DNA from: Stichopus chloronotus
Lineage: Eukaryota; Echinodermata; Holothuroidea; Aspidochirotida; Stichopodidae
Length of the DNA: 64,000 nucleotides
Direction: 5' to 3'
Assembly (NCBI GenBank): GCA_021234535.1
Contig: CM037838.1
Location: forward strand, 29,799,969-29,863,968
Shown here in pieces: positions 1-10,684 of the stretch. The notes under the pieces were generated by a model. That model was not told the origin of the DNA, searched no databases, and saw only the letters and a program-made list of their open reading frames with translations. The position numbers were made by a program, and so were the translations under genes. Each line of letters begins with the position of its first letter. The first letter of the stretch is position 1.

Positions 1-743
1 AGATTCAGCTGCAATGTTGCAACGCTGGTGACAACAAATATTGCTTGATTTTGTTTTTTGATTGATTTTATGTACCAGACGTGTTTCAGTGTTCTAATTT
101 GTCAGACCGTTCCAAGTGCATACTATCATAACTCATGATTTTTGGCGACTCTGAATTCTAACAAAGTTTACACTACAGCACTCAGCGAGGCAGAAGAGAG
201 AATCAGAGAGAAAGGTAACAAACTTAGTGATTACTATGATGTGACCAATAATAATTTGATATTACCTTATATAATATTTTGAAAACATACTAGACAAAAG
301 AACGGCACCATTTCATGCAATGGAGGTGACTTTATGACTATTAATATTTCTGCTAGTGTTTTATACAGAGCTTGTAAGACTGCAGCCTGAAAATGTTATA
401 ATTCTGTCAAAGAATGTCTAAATTGTTGAATGTGTTAGAAAAAAGAAGAGAGCCATCCTCTGTTCATGACAGCGTATCTGGCAAGTTAATAAACTCTTGG
501 GACACTCTGGTGAGCAATGTCGAGTGTTCTAACTAAATTTTATTTTTTTATGTTAACTTGTAAAAGGAACGGATCTATGAGAAAAGTTGGAAATATGAAC
601 CAATGTCATTGCATGAAATACGTCCTAGAGCGACAGCTTTTTGTTTTCAACTAATTCGGACCCAAATCGGTCGAAGGTCGCCGAAGAAGAAACGAATTGA
701 AGTGTTTTATGAAGAAGTGAACAACGCAATAAACGAATTTTAA
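1..743 (+). CDS. Unrecognised short-intron gene, 3' part (five exon-like segments)
   Basis: Not recognised as a known family. Five segments join in one frame: 1-27, 179-214, 301-325, 413-509 and 567-743 (TAA stop at 741-743). Each junction has GT..AG ends (donors GTGACA, GTAACA, GTGACT, GTGAGC; acceptors after CTACAG, CAAAAG, TCAAAG, TAAAAG), and the phases agree (1, 1, 2, 0). The introns are 151, 86, 87 and 57 bp. The joined protein is charged and probably helical: residues from SEAEERIREK onward, then MSKLLNVLEKRREP, and a basic stretch GRRSPKKKRIE near the C-terminus, ending NNAINEF. The 5' end lies beyond the left edge. A shorter alternative starts at the ATG at 414 and gives a 90-residue, two-exon product. 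Introns this small contrast with the multi-kb TRPC introns, so a transposon-encoded or recently acquired gene is possible. The agreement of phases over four junctions is the main support. Confidence 0.42.
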
Positions 744-1407
744 GACACTGATCAAAGCAAACATCACATTATAATTGTATGATTAATTATATCTGTAGAA
801 AATATAAAGTGTACAAAACACTGGATACTTCAATGTTTGAACTGAAACTTCAAACGGAAGTCCAGCATTTGAATACTGTCATTATTGAACATTGATAAAG
901 ACAGTGAATGGTCCAATGCGGCAAATGGCAACTTTTGGTCAAGAGCCAGTAAATATTAATTTCTTGTCATAGATCATTATCAACGTTTTTCATTACTTTT
1001 CTCATCCTTAAAATTGTGCTCTTAAAGAGTTTCACACAAAAGTTGAATAGGATGGTATTTGTGTTGAAGTCTTCACAAAGTCACGCGGCCGAGATGAGGT
1101 TCGTATTTTATGCATGTGTGGAGTTGTATTGGAAGATGAAATTACGGGTCCTCTGTTAACTTGTGAGGGATTTGATATAGTCTTGGTGATGAATACCTGT
1201 TTTTTTTTGTTAAATATTAAATTTTTACTTCAAATACCACGAACACTTTGTAACATAGTTACAAAGGACGTTTGGCATATGTGACACTTGCATGTAGTTG
1301 TAATCGGTTATAACCAATGGTTGAGATGCATATAGAGTCATAATTGTACCTGTGACGAGGGGAGGTGGGGAACGGGGTAGTTTGGGTGTTTGGGTAAAAT
1401 AACTTAC
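744..1407. other. Non-coding stretch with possible decayed coding pieces
   Basis: No intact gene. Plus-strand reading segments look protein-like but are interrupted: about 836-898 (ends in a stop), about 892-955 in another frame, and about 1052-1192, preceded by an AG at 1050-1051 and ending before a GTGATG. They could be the decayed continuation of the unit at 1-743 or chance. The next TRPC exon downstream of 1408 is not visible here. Confidence 0.3.
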
Positions 1408-1908
1408 CTTTCTTTGTTCGAAGTGAATTCCAACTTTTACCCGATTTGGCTGTGAACTTGTGATGTCTTCCGATGGGTTACTCCATCCGTAAGGATCATG
1501 GTTTAATATGTAGGCCTGCTCTTCGGAGTCACGGACCTGATCCAAGAGATCAGCAGCGAATTGTTCACACTGATCCGCTAGCTCTTGAAACTGATCCATA
1601 AATTCGTACTTGGTCTTACTGAGTTTTCTCAGCTTCGCGCAGAGTTCAAAGGTCGTGTTGAAAGGGTCCTTCGCTGTGAGTGATATGTAGGCTTGACTGG
1701 CGAGGGCTTTGTACAAGTTCAACATTCCTACCGAGTTTTCCAGCGTATGCATCTCCGCTTGGTCACTGTAGTCCCTGGGATCTTTGATTCTGGCTCCATA
1801 CTCGAGCAGTATTCTGATGATTTCGTAGTGATTGTGTTGGGCGGAGAGGACCAGGGGTGTGACGTCGGGGTGAAAATCCCCGTTAGCTGCTCGGCAATCT
1901 AGCGCTTC
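1408..1908 (-). CDS. TRPC: TRPC channel exon 5: last ankyrin repeat and TRP_2 linker-helix domain
   Basis: This exon encodes part of the cytosolic N-terminal region of a TRPC cation channel, which opens in the plasma membrane downstream of phospholipase C in known family members. The 167 codons are phase 0 at both ends: the acceptor is CACAG before GAA and the donor is AAAG then GTAAGT. Residues 12-40 are an ankyrin repeat (FHPDVTPLVLSAQHNHYEII). Residues 60-140 match the TRP_2 linker helices: MLNLYKALASQAYISLTAKD, DPFNTTFEL, ADQCEQFAADLLDQVRDSEE. These resemble TRPC4/5 most closely (LNIYKALAS, EDPFLTAFQL, CKQFAKDLLDQ in those proteins, from memory). The final segment VKVGIHFEQRK corresponds to the KLAIKY stretch before the first membrane helix. 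Between the ankyrin repeat and the helices, the family's His/Cys zinc cluster is absent. The membrane domain must lie beyond the left edge. Confidence 0.93.
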
Positions 1909-2720
1909 CTGTGATTACGCCAAACGAAAAACACAAAAGTCAGTCAGCATATGAACTAAATGCATTTTGTGTAACAAAAATGAGAAAAAAAATAGAGAGA
2001 CTACGATTCCAAAGTATTCACCTAGAGTCCGATTAGATGCAACTTAGTTCAAATCCAAAGAAAGACAGATAGAGAGAAAAGACAAAAGAAGACAATATTT
2101 GTATTTACACTGTATAGTCTTGACTCTCAAGCCGTTCAATTCAAATGTTGAAATCACAAAACTCATTGGTTTGAATATTTACGAGCGAAGGACTAACCTG
2201 TCTCTGCACTACCTATGCACCTCTCACCACCCGTGCTATCGTAACTGGCAACCTTAAACACAGCCCGAGTCCTCCTCTATCCTTAATGTGGAATAGTGTC
2301 TCGAATAAATATTACCATCTAAAGTGACTTTAGTGTATATCTCGAAGGTTGTCGTGAGTGCATAAAGCAGTGCCATTAGTTCGATATCAAAATTCTGACA
2401 ATTCCTTTTCATAAATAAAATGATGACAAGCCTTAGACGTTTGAGTGTCTGGCACAATTATCACCAATTATCGCCTTTTTCACAAAACGTATGCCTGAAG
2501 GCCTGTCCACACAGGATGCGTTGCGTTCCGTTCCGGATACGACACGTTTTTTTGCCATTGGTCATGCTGTACAGTAGTCATCGACACAAGATGCGCAAGT
2601 TTTGTGAAAAAAAATGTAAAATTTGATTTGATATTATTCCTAAACACATTCAGTTTGTCACAATCTATACCGACTTTGTACAAAAATATTAAAAGTGCGT
2701 TTATCTCGATGGATTTCAGT

Positions 2721-3113
2721 CAGTGGCGTACCCTCTCATGGAAGTGTAGGGACATACAGTATGTTGCGTGATCGTCAGCCTGGGGGGGGGGGGGGTCCTA
2801 GTGGAGGGGGTGTCCCCTTTCTCCTTTGAAGGCGTTTGAAACATTAGGTGCCCTTGCATGCAATCTGGTGCCACATTAGCTACCTTTTGAAGTAAAATTT
2901 GTGTTAAAAAGTTTGCGTATTTTTAGGACCAAAAACAAATCGGCATCAGTGGATTGATTGGAATGGAAATATTCTACAGTAAGATTCTATCTTTATCAAA
3001 TTGAGGAGCCCAATCGAGTGAAGTTTTTTGGCCCAGATCGCTTGTGGAGGCGCGTGGAGAGCAACGATTGAGGAGAAGAGCTCAATCCCATAAACCCCAA
3101 AGCTATGCCACTG
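2721..3113. mobile_element. Nested CAGTGGC-ended element (hAT-like, non-autonomous)
   Basis: It begins CAGTGGCGTACC and ends with the reverse complement of CAGTGGCATAGC. It contains a G14 run (2782-2795) and a GTGTCCCCTTT block shared with the elements near 53.1 kb and 61.8 kb. The flanking 8-mers ATTTCAGT and ATTATATA agree poorly, so the target duplication is lost or the right end is imprecise. It sits inside the element at 2498-3681 and is therefore younger. Confidence 0.5.
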
Positions 3114-3511
3114 ATTATATATACTATACTGTACATTGTATATTTATATTTTCTCGTGTGCCGTGATATGTCCATGTGCAGCCACGTCTAGTGTCCAGAC
3201 TTTCCCTGCCTACCGTCCCAACAATGAATACAACTGTTTTTCCACTACCGAAGTCAATAATATCGCAAGGGTAGTGGGTTCCCAAAGAATCAGAGGCCTG
3301 CGTATGCATTCCCAATGTTGTGAAAAAAAATGCCAAAAAATGAGCTTTTCTACGTATTTTACGTTTCATTGTGATCTTAAGCTCAACCATAGTACCATTT
3401 TGCATCCATATCCCGTTAAATTGCATTTCATTATAGAAAAACGTGAAAGAAATCAATTTGACGCATGCGTCCGTACGGCAATTCTGTTTCTGAACGCACA
3501 TGGACTTTGCC

Positions 3512-3547
3512 AAAATTTGACGCATCCGGAAGGATGCGTCAAATTTT
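3512..3547. repeat. Perfect 16-bp stem hairpin
   Basis: AAAATTTGACGCATCC is followed by loop GGAA and its exact reverse complement. A related short palindrome, GACGCATGCGTC, lies about 50 bp upstream. Both sit in the subterminal region of the transposon at 2498-3681 and could be transposase-binding or structural sites. Confidence 0.8.
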
Positions 3548-4389
3548 TTTCCGCATCAATCGTGACGGAACGCAACACATCCTGTGTGGACAGCTCCATT
3601 GATTTACGTGCAAAGTGATAAAAGTGACGTGCCGTGTCGTATCCGGATCGGAACGCAACGCATCCTGTGTGGACAGACCTTAACGTGTGCATGAGTGTCC
3701 TAGCCTTTCCTATTTGACTTGTGCTGCGATTTCCCCTCCCCCCTCTTTTTTTTTTTGGGAGAGAAATTAAGTGCCTTGATAACAACATTGCTCCACGAGT
3801 TGTTATCCTTGTGTTAAGTTACTTGTTTGTTAATGCTCCAAAGGAAAGACCTTGCTTAGCCTTCCATTGTTGTCAGAAGACAATACAGCACATATTCATG
3901 TAAAGGATATAAACGAGATATTTTTGTTAAAGGGACAATAAAAAGAAAAACGTGTTAATAAAATGACTGCATGTTTCCTCGCTCTGATATATAATTAAAT
4001 TTGCATGGCAGGAGGAATTTGTCATAAGACGGAAGACGAGCTGAACAAAAATCTCAATAAAAATATGAAGTGTGAAACTTAGAGACGAATTTGCAAGACC
4101 AAATATGAGACATATTCTTTCTTTGTCAAGATTTTTGTGTGAATTACCCACCCCTTCCACAAAGGAGGAAAGAAGATTGATACGTTTGCGTCCCGAGAGA
4201 AACTTGTACTAATGACCTTGGGTACACGCCGTAACCATAAACCAAGGCCAATAGCAAACGTATGGATTATTCAAGTTTTTTTCCCTCTTGCCATCCTTGG
4301 GTTACATATACACGCATGTTTCCTTCTGTGAATAGCATGTAATAATTAAAGAAGAAGATGAATAAGGAGAAGGAGGAGAAAGGATTTAC

Positions 4390-4514
4390 TGGTATGTTCT
4401 TCTTCTTGATGTGCTCACAGATCAATCTGACGGCGGGAGTAAACTGTTCATCAACTGCTCTCAATAAACTGTCTGCGAGTTGGATGTTGTTGTCAAGTAG
4501 AATCTTCACGATAT
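4390..4514 (-). CDS. TRPC: TRPC channel exon 4: ankyrin repeats
   Basis: 125 bp that complete the ankyrin repeat begun in the preceding exon. The split codon G+AT gives Asp, followed by IVKILLDNNIQLADSLLRAV, then DEQFTPAVRLICEHIKKKNIP. This lines up with the TRPC4/5 segment NLEIIELLLSFNVYVGDALL, where an ankyrin helix pair is followed by a short linker. The acceptor is CCGTTCAG and the donor is CCA then GTAAAT. The donor is a weaker match than the others in the gene but gives phase 0, which fits exon 5 exactly. The loop after KKKNIP is shorter than in vertebrate TRPC4/5. Confidence 0.88.
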
Positions 4515-7395
4515 CTGAACGGCAGCAATAATAAATATACAAACACTTTAGAAATTAAAACCTGGAAAATTTCAAATAACGAAAATCATTGTTCTAATTC
4601 AAATACGTTTTACAGTTTCGAGTTCTTTAATTCTTTGGTCAGACTGATCACCAAATCGTCCTTTTCGTACATTGTCTGTAGTGGTTACATATTTGAATAA
4701 CAGCAAATCGATTGCAGTACGATAACGCGTAATATCATACTGTAGGGATGAGGAAAGAATGTTGAACAAAACAGATAACGAAATAAGACTGCAGAAATTC
4801 AGTTCACGGTTCATTGGTAAAATGGCCAACAAGTCGCGATGATATAGGAATGGAATGACAGAGAAGTAATCACTCACGACCATACAAGGAAAATATAGAA
4901 ACAAGTAATGCAACACTTCTGCAATGCTCTCATGAAGATAATTTTACACAGAATAATGAAGAAACCGAAGAATGTGACTTAATAACACAATATTACATCA
5001 TCAGTATTGGTCAAATTTTAACATCACCACAATTTCAGTTGTGTCTCCCCGAATGTCCACACTAATGCATACGAACTACTTACATATATATATTACATAA
5101 AGGAACAATCATATTTAACATATTAAACTGGAGGTATCGTGAGTCGATATATATATATTCATTAGTGTAACTTTACAGTACTTTTTTTTAATGTTCCTTT
5201 TTCATTCTGCTACATTTTGGTTTTGCTCAGAATGAGTAATCAATCGGAATTGCACAGCACAATGTTTATGATGGAATGGTGAGTCAATCACGTTAGGAAA
5301 GATCTCCAAAAATTACTGTTTATCATATTTATGAATAACAATGTTAAAGAAAAATAAAAGAATGTTAAAATTTTGAAGTTCCATCCAAGACATACCGGTG
5401 AATATTTTTGGGTGGTCTCTGAAACATTACATTTAGTATAGTGCTTAATCTTTGAAAAATTGGCTATGAGAAACATGTCTCCTTGAAAATGAACCCTGCA
5501 CACACTCGTTTGTTTTTTTATGTCATTTGAAGTATACATGAAGTGAGTACATAGTTTGGAATCACATGGTGCCCACGCACAGCCCAACACTGGAGTTTAG
5601 AGTGCAATGACTGAGATACAACCAAAGGGCCAATTGCGGCATTGGCGACATTTCGGTTTTTCTTTTTACATCAAAAACTTTTCGTGTACTCTTTCGCATC
5701 CGTTGTTAAGATCTCTCTAAACTTAAAAATCAACTTGATGAGTATTTTAGACATCTCAATAACTGTAATCCTCGAAAAGTCGAAAATTTTTTGAACACAG
5801 AGAACCGAAGGGTGTTACAGTAATTTTAGTTATCCCATAGACTTTCCACACATGCATATGAAAATAATAAGAATAATTCATTTGCCTACAACCATTTCAA
5901 ACAACGTAAAGTATAGCTTTTACAAGAACCGATTATTGATTGTATTGATAATACATTTAACAATCTTTACAGTTCGGTATACCGACGGTATGCTGATGCA
6001 ACAGCCACGGTACAAGATACAATAAAAGTGTATTCCAATGACACACTTATTGCGTGTAAGCGATACAATGATCGTGTCAAAAGTTGATTCCAAGGTATAT
6101 ACTATACTCATACATCGTGGGATCATTTTAACCATGTGTATACCTCCTTTCGTTTGGATGTCATATTAAGTTAACACCTTCGACGATATTGTGCCTCTCA
6201 AAAGAGATCAAATATCATGAACGGGGATCCATCGGAGTTCACCCGTCTCCAGATGAAATATTTGAGATTAACTTTTATCCTTTCAACACGTGTTACGAGG
6301 ATTTTTGCTTTTTGTTACTGAGCTGGCTGACCAAATTCAAGCCTTGACTGACCAATCATGGAAGCCCGCTGGTCGTGTGGTTCCATCGGGGAGATCAAAC
6401 CAGTATTAGCTAGCTTTGACAAAGCCCGTGACGGCCTAGTTTATTATGCCATTTAGTATAAGCCTACCTGTAGCAAACTTCTGTAACTTGCACTTAACAT
6501 GTGTCTCTTTCACTAATATGAAAATTAAGAGGCATAAACAAGAAACATGCGGGAAATGCCTATTATTGCGGACGGATGATTGATCTTGTAGATATTGCTA
6601 CTGTTTTGGGAACTGATAAAGTAAACAAATGTAAGAGTGGTGTCTACATTTATCACTTTAACTTTCGTGACGTCGTGAAGACGTCACACTTAGTGAAGTC
6701 TAGGAGAATGAGATGCTAAATTCTGTAATTTAAGAAGATATGCCTCAAAGGAGAGAGAGAGAGCAATTTTTTATCGTTCAGAGTGTTCACGTTTTTACAG
6801 GATTAGTTTTGAAAGCAACCAGGGAGTGTATGACGTCATTGCATCTTATATTTAATATTATTAAGTATGATGTTTCTCAGAAGGAGGGAAAATAAGAATA
6901 TATCTTTCCCTCTCTCTTGGATTAAAATCACTGATAGAAAGAGTTGCCACTCTAAAATTCGCTCTCGAAAAGAATAAATCCCATTTCTTAGGAAGTTATA
7001 GACAGTTCAATAAAATGCAACACACTGGACGATTAAAGGTACAGTGATATGGAGATGGGTCTAAGGGAGGTACCTCTCCGCTTCAGACAATTTGGAAATG
7101 ACTGAATGACCTCGACGCGATTTGGTGCGACAGCAGAGTACAGTTTGCGGAGTTAATTTTCTTCTAAGAAATTTCATTTTCCTTAGTATCGTGTATTTTT
7201 ACAAGATGGGTGCACGTGACTACACATACAGTCTCATCAAAATCAAGAAATGCATTTAATCCGTTACATGTGATTAGAGCAACATTTAATATATGATATG
7301 CCTCTTTAAATTCCAACCGACCAATACCCCCCACCGTCCCTTCCCCATCTAGAGACTTACGTCATGCTTTCATTACAGGGGTTACTTGACAGTAC
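4515..7395 (-). other. TRPC intron 3
   Basis: 2.88 kb of AT-rich sequence with no recognisable gene. It contains a short TA run near 5140-5160, a GAGA run near 6750, and two cAMP-element-like half-palindromes close together near 6667-6688 (GACGTC twice within about 20 bp), which are unproven as regulatory sites. Confidence 0.8.
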
Positions 7396-7600
7396 CTGAA
7401 TTTCCATTTTGGATGGCAATGATGAGAGCCGAACGGCCGTCATCATCCTGGCAGTTGATGTTCAGGTCCGGGGCGTTCTCAAGGGCGTAAAGGATGGCTT
7501 TACGGTCGCCTCTCTCTACCGCCTGGAGGAAGAGTTCTTCGACAGAGGTAGGATCCCCCATCCCTTTAGCAAAATAATGCTCGGATTGGTCTTTGCCAGA
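7396..7600 (-). CDS. TRPC: TRPC channel exon 3: first ankyrin repeats
   Basis: 205 bp, phase 0 in and phase 1 out. The acceptor has a good pyrimidine tract (CTTTCCTTTCTATTTCGTAG) and the donor is TTCAG then GTACTG. The protein contains SVEELFLQAVERGDRKAILY, then ALENAPDLNINCQDDDGRSA and LIIAIQNGNS, the canonical opening of TRPC ankyrin repeat 1-2 (EEKLFLEAVEKGDY and NVNCMDPLGRSALLIAIEN in vertebrate TRPC4/5, from memory). In known TRPC structures this region packs against the linker helices in the cytosolic vestibule. The first about 18 residues (SGKDQSEHYFAKGMGDPT) have no counterpart that I recognise. Confidence 0.92.
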
Positions 7601-10600
7601 CTACGAAATAGAAAGGAAAGAATAAAAAAAAAAAAAACGTAATTTATCTAGTGCGTAAATGAACGCGACAATATTAATATTGATGAAAAGCAGAAAGCAT
7701 TCAACCCTGAGAAGAAGGTAACTAACAGTTTTGTGATTAGTAAACGAATAGTGAGAAAAAAAAGAAAACAAAACTTGCATTTGATTAAACTGTCGTCTTT
7801 GCATACCGTTGAAATACAGATACATCAAATAAGTAACTCAGACCACTCAGCTACTAAAACGGATGGAATGTCAAGCGCAGAAGCGGAAAGTGATGCAACA
7901 AAGACCCACCAAGTAAAAGCTAGAGATAGGCGAACAATAATACGTAAAAACTGTTATGAGATGGGACAAAAATCCAGTGCATGGCGTGCACTGTAATGTG
8001 GTTTTGTTGTATACTTTGAATAAGAGAAGTTGGAGGCCAGAGGCGGTGCTAACAGATCACCAGTACTCTTGAAATGGGAGATATTCTGAGGGTGAAATTA
8101 CGTCTTAGCAGAGACTTTGTTTCCAGCAAAGATGCCAGAACTAAACAAGGAAATTTTGGGTATCATTTTTTACTTCGAAACTCTTTTTGTGACACTGTTT
8201 GTAGAACCAAGATCTTTACACAGAAGTACCCTGCAGGTCAGCACAAACAGTGTGCCAGGATAAATATATGGTAATTTGAAGACAATGAAAGATCAAAATA
8301 TAACGCACAGAAAAAATGGTCTTATAACCTCTTCCACTGATTAGGAAAGAAAAACAAAAGGACAACTATCGACAGATGAGTCTAAGCATATGTGGTCATT
8401 GAAACAGTAAATAGCCCACACCTTTGCTTCTTTCATACTCGCTCGAAAACAACAACCCCCAAAGGAATCTATATTTGATAAGCGACAACGAACTTTAAAC
8501 TATTCTCGTGTCAATGAAACACAAAAATATACACACGCAATAACGAAAGGTTGTTCAACTCTTAGCAACACATGTGTTTCCAACAGTCCGGGTTGAAGCT
8601 TTCCCCGCAGCGTTTTAAAATGAACAAAAGTAACCGAACAGGATCATCAAATGATCAAGGGAGTTATTCCCTCGCCCTTGTAGTTTTCATTTCTTTCATT
8701 CATCGCTTCGTTCATAATTCGAATAAAAAGACAAGGTCTTGATTCGGTAATCTTATTTATAAAGCAATGGAGGTCCTCCATGTATGCAGCTAACATTCAG
8801 TAAATCTTATATCATTCCATGTATAGTTTTCTTATATATAGGTAACGTGTTCAAATAGACAACACACGCAAGGCCAACAAGGAACACAACACAGAAAAGA
8901 ATGCAAAAACAATAGCCGACGGAGACGAAAATATAATCAAATAAAATGAAGAGGAAAATATGGACAGTGACGTTGACAAAGAATTTTATAAATTCTTTAA
9001 GCTTCTTTTATCATTTTGTTTCAACATTTACTGCCTATTTCTTCATTCATTTGTTAAGTCTAGCCTTAATTTAATTCCAAGTTCTCTGTCATACGTTACC
9101 TAAGGTCAAATCTTAAATTTGGCAACGAGGCTAGTACTATGATTGAGTTAATTTTGTTTCACTTTTGTTGATGAGTTTATTTCACGTTTGAGCGGTTTAT
9201 TTTCTAGTAAAAAAGTAAGCAAGTAGCAAAACACATTCAGTACGAACATGAATAGAACATGACCTTTACTCGCAACCCAGTTTTAAAGATATTTTAGGGC
9301 AAATGAGGTTTATTCAAAGTAAAAATCAGTAACCTTTATATTTAGTATCTTGACATAAGGCAAATACTCCGACTGGAAAAGACATCACATATATAAGTGT
9401 TTAACTTTTATTTTTCACCTTGAGGTTGTTAATTCAAAACGTTGTTAGTAATGAAGTAAAGCAGAAATCCAGCAATATTGTATCTGAAAATTGAAATCAG
9501 TTATAAAACAAATTCGAACTCAAAACAAAAATAAAATTAATGCTACTTTTTTTTCTAGTCCTACCTGCCTCAATTTCTTTTGCGGTTCTTGGAAAATATA
9601 TATATCCACAAGAAATAAACACAATTCGGAATGATTCAAAGATGTGTTGCATGACTGTTAATCTACCTTAGATGAACATGTCTCTTTTCGTTTGCATGGG
9701 GTCTATATGCCATCTTTTCAGTATCTCTCGCAGGAAAAGAGATCACATTTATATGATGAATATTCATGAGTTCCTCTTACACTTTGGCAGTCATGATCTA
9801 TTTTTCTTACCTCTCCAGGGTAGAATCATATTTCAAAATATCTTATTGTAAGGGGGCAACGAGCTATAATAGCTACGGCTCAACGCTCCCTGAAGTCAGG
9901 ACAACATCAGTTCCCGCCATTCTTTGTTTTGTTTTTGAGAAAAATTATTGGAGTATAAACCAATTCAAACTATTTATCTTTAGTATAGCTGTACATTAAT
10001 ATTCTAAACCTAGTTTTATTGTTTCCTTTTGACAAGAAATAATGTCACTATTTTCAAACTAAAACCTAATTGCAAGGAGAAAAACTGTTTCTTTTACTTC
10101 GTGACCTGAGACCAACCCGCCGTGAATGGTAATGACATAATATAAACACAATTTTATCGTGAATCCGTTTCATGTTTCAGTACACTGAACTTTCCCTTTA
10201 AGTCTTCATACATTTATCTGGAATTACTTTCACGCATAAAAAGTTAACTTTTAAGCATAGCATTGGGGTTCCATATATTTAATATAAGTTCCATATATTT
10301 AAAGGTTCCTCCAGGAGGACCTAAATGTTGATATTTAAGCAACTGTTTCTCATTTTGCACTTAAAGAAGAAAAAATGTGAAACACAATGGTAAAAACCGA
10401 GATAAATATAGAACTTTGTCTTGCTACATTGGCGACTCATGCGCTATTGTAATTTGTGAAAATACAGTGTGCAATCGTCCTTTATTCACCCATTGAGCTT
10501 AAATTACAATCAAGATGATATATTTTTAGAATTTAATAAAATATGTAACTATTGTTGCCCCCTGTATATAATTTCATGTCTGTTCGACGACTGGCGTTTA

Positions 10601-10631
10601 TGGTTGTCTCCACTGAGAACTCTGTCCTTCT

Positions 10632-10684
10632 GTCTTTCCGTCCGTCCGTCTGTCTGTCTGTCTGTCTGTCTGTCTGACTGACTG
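10632..10684. repeat. CTGT/CCGT tetranucleotide microsatellite
   Basis: A run of CCGT then CTGT units, followed by CTGA units. The short plus-strand reading frame through it (cysteine/leucine/serine/valine repeats) is a by-product of the repeat. Confidence 0.9.

Larger units (their letters stand above)
2498..3681. mobile_element. DNA transposon remnant with 49-bp terminal inverted repeats
   Basis: The ends at 2498-2546 and 3633-3681 are inverted copies, 47 of 49 positions identical (AAGGYCTGTCCACACAGGAT at the tip). The directly adjacent flanks AACGTATGCCTG (2486-2497) and AACGTGTGCATG (3682-3693) match at 10 of 12 positions and may be an unusually long or chance target duplication. A second tip-like copy, GGAACGCAACACATCCTGTG, lies inside near 3570, so the right end has repeated subterminal sequence. 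No transposase is visible; the open frames of 130-160 codons inside do not resemble one. It is probably a non-autonomous element. The superfamily is not assigned. Confidence 0.75.
1909..4389 (-). other. TRPC intron 4 (with a transposon)
   Basis: This 2.48 kb intron lies between the two best-supported ankyrin exons. It holds the inverted-repeat element 2498-3681 with a nested element at 2721-3113. The remainder (1909-2497 and 3682-4389) shows no gene or RNA that I recognise. Confidence 0.85.

Noticed and set aside
3136..3618. 160-codon plus frame and 133- and 111-codon minus frames
   Set aside because: They overlap each other within the inverted-repeat transposon and none has transposase-like motifs.
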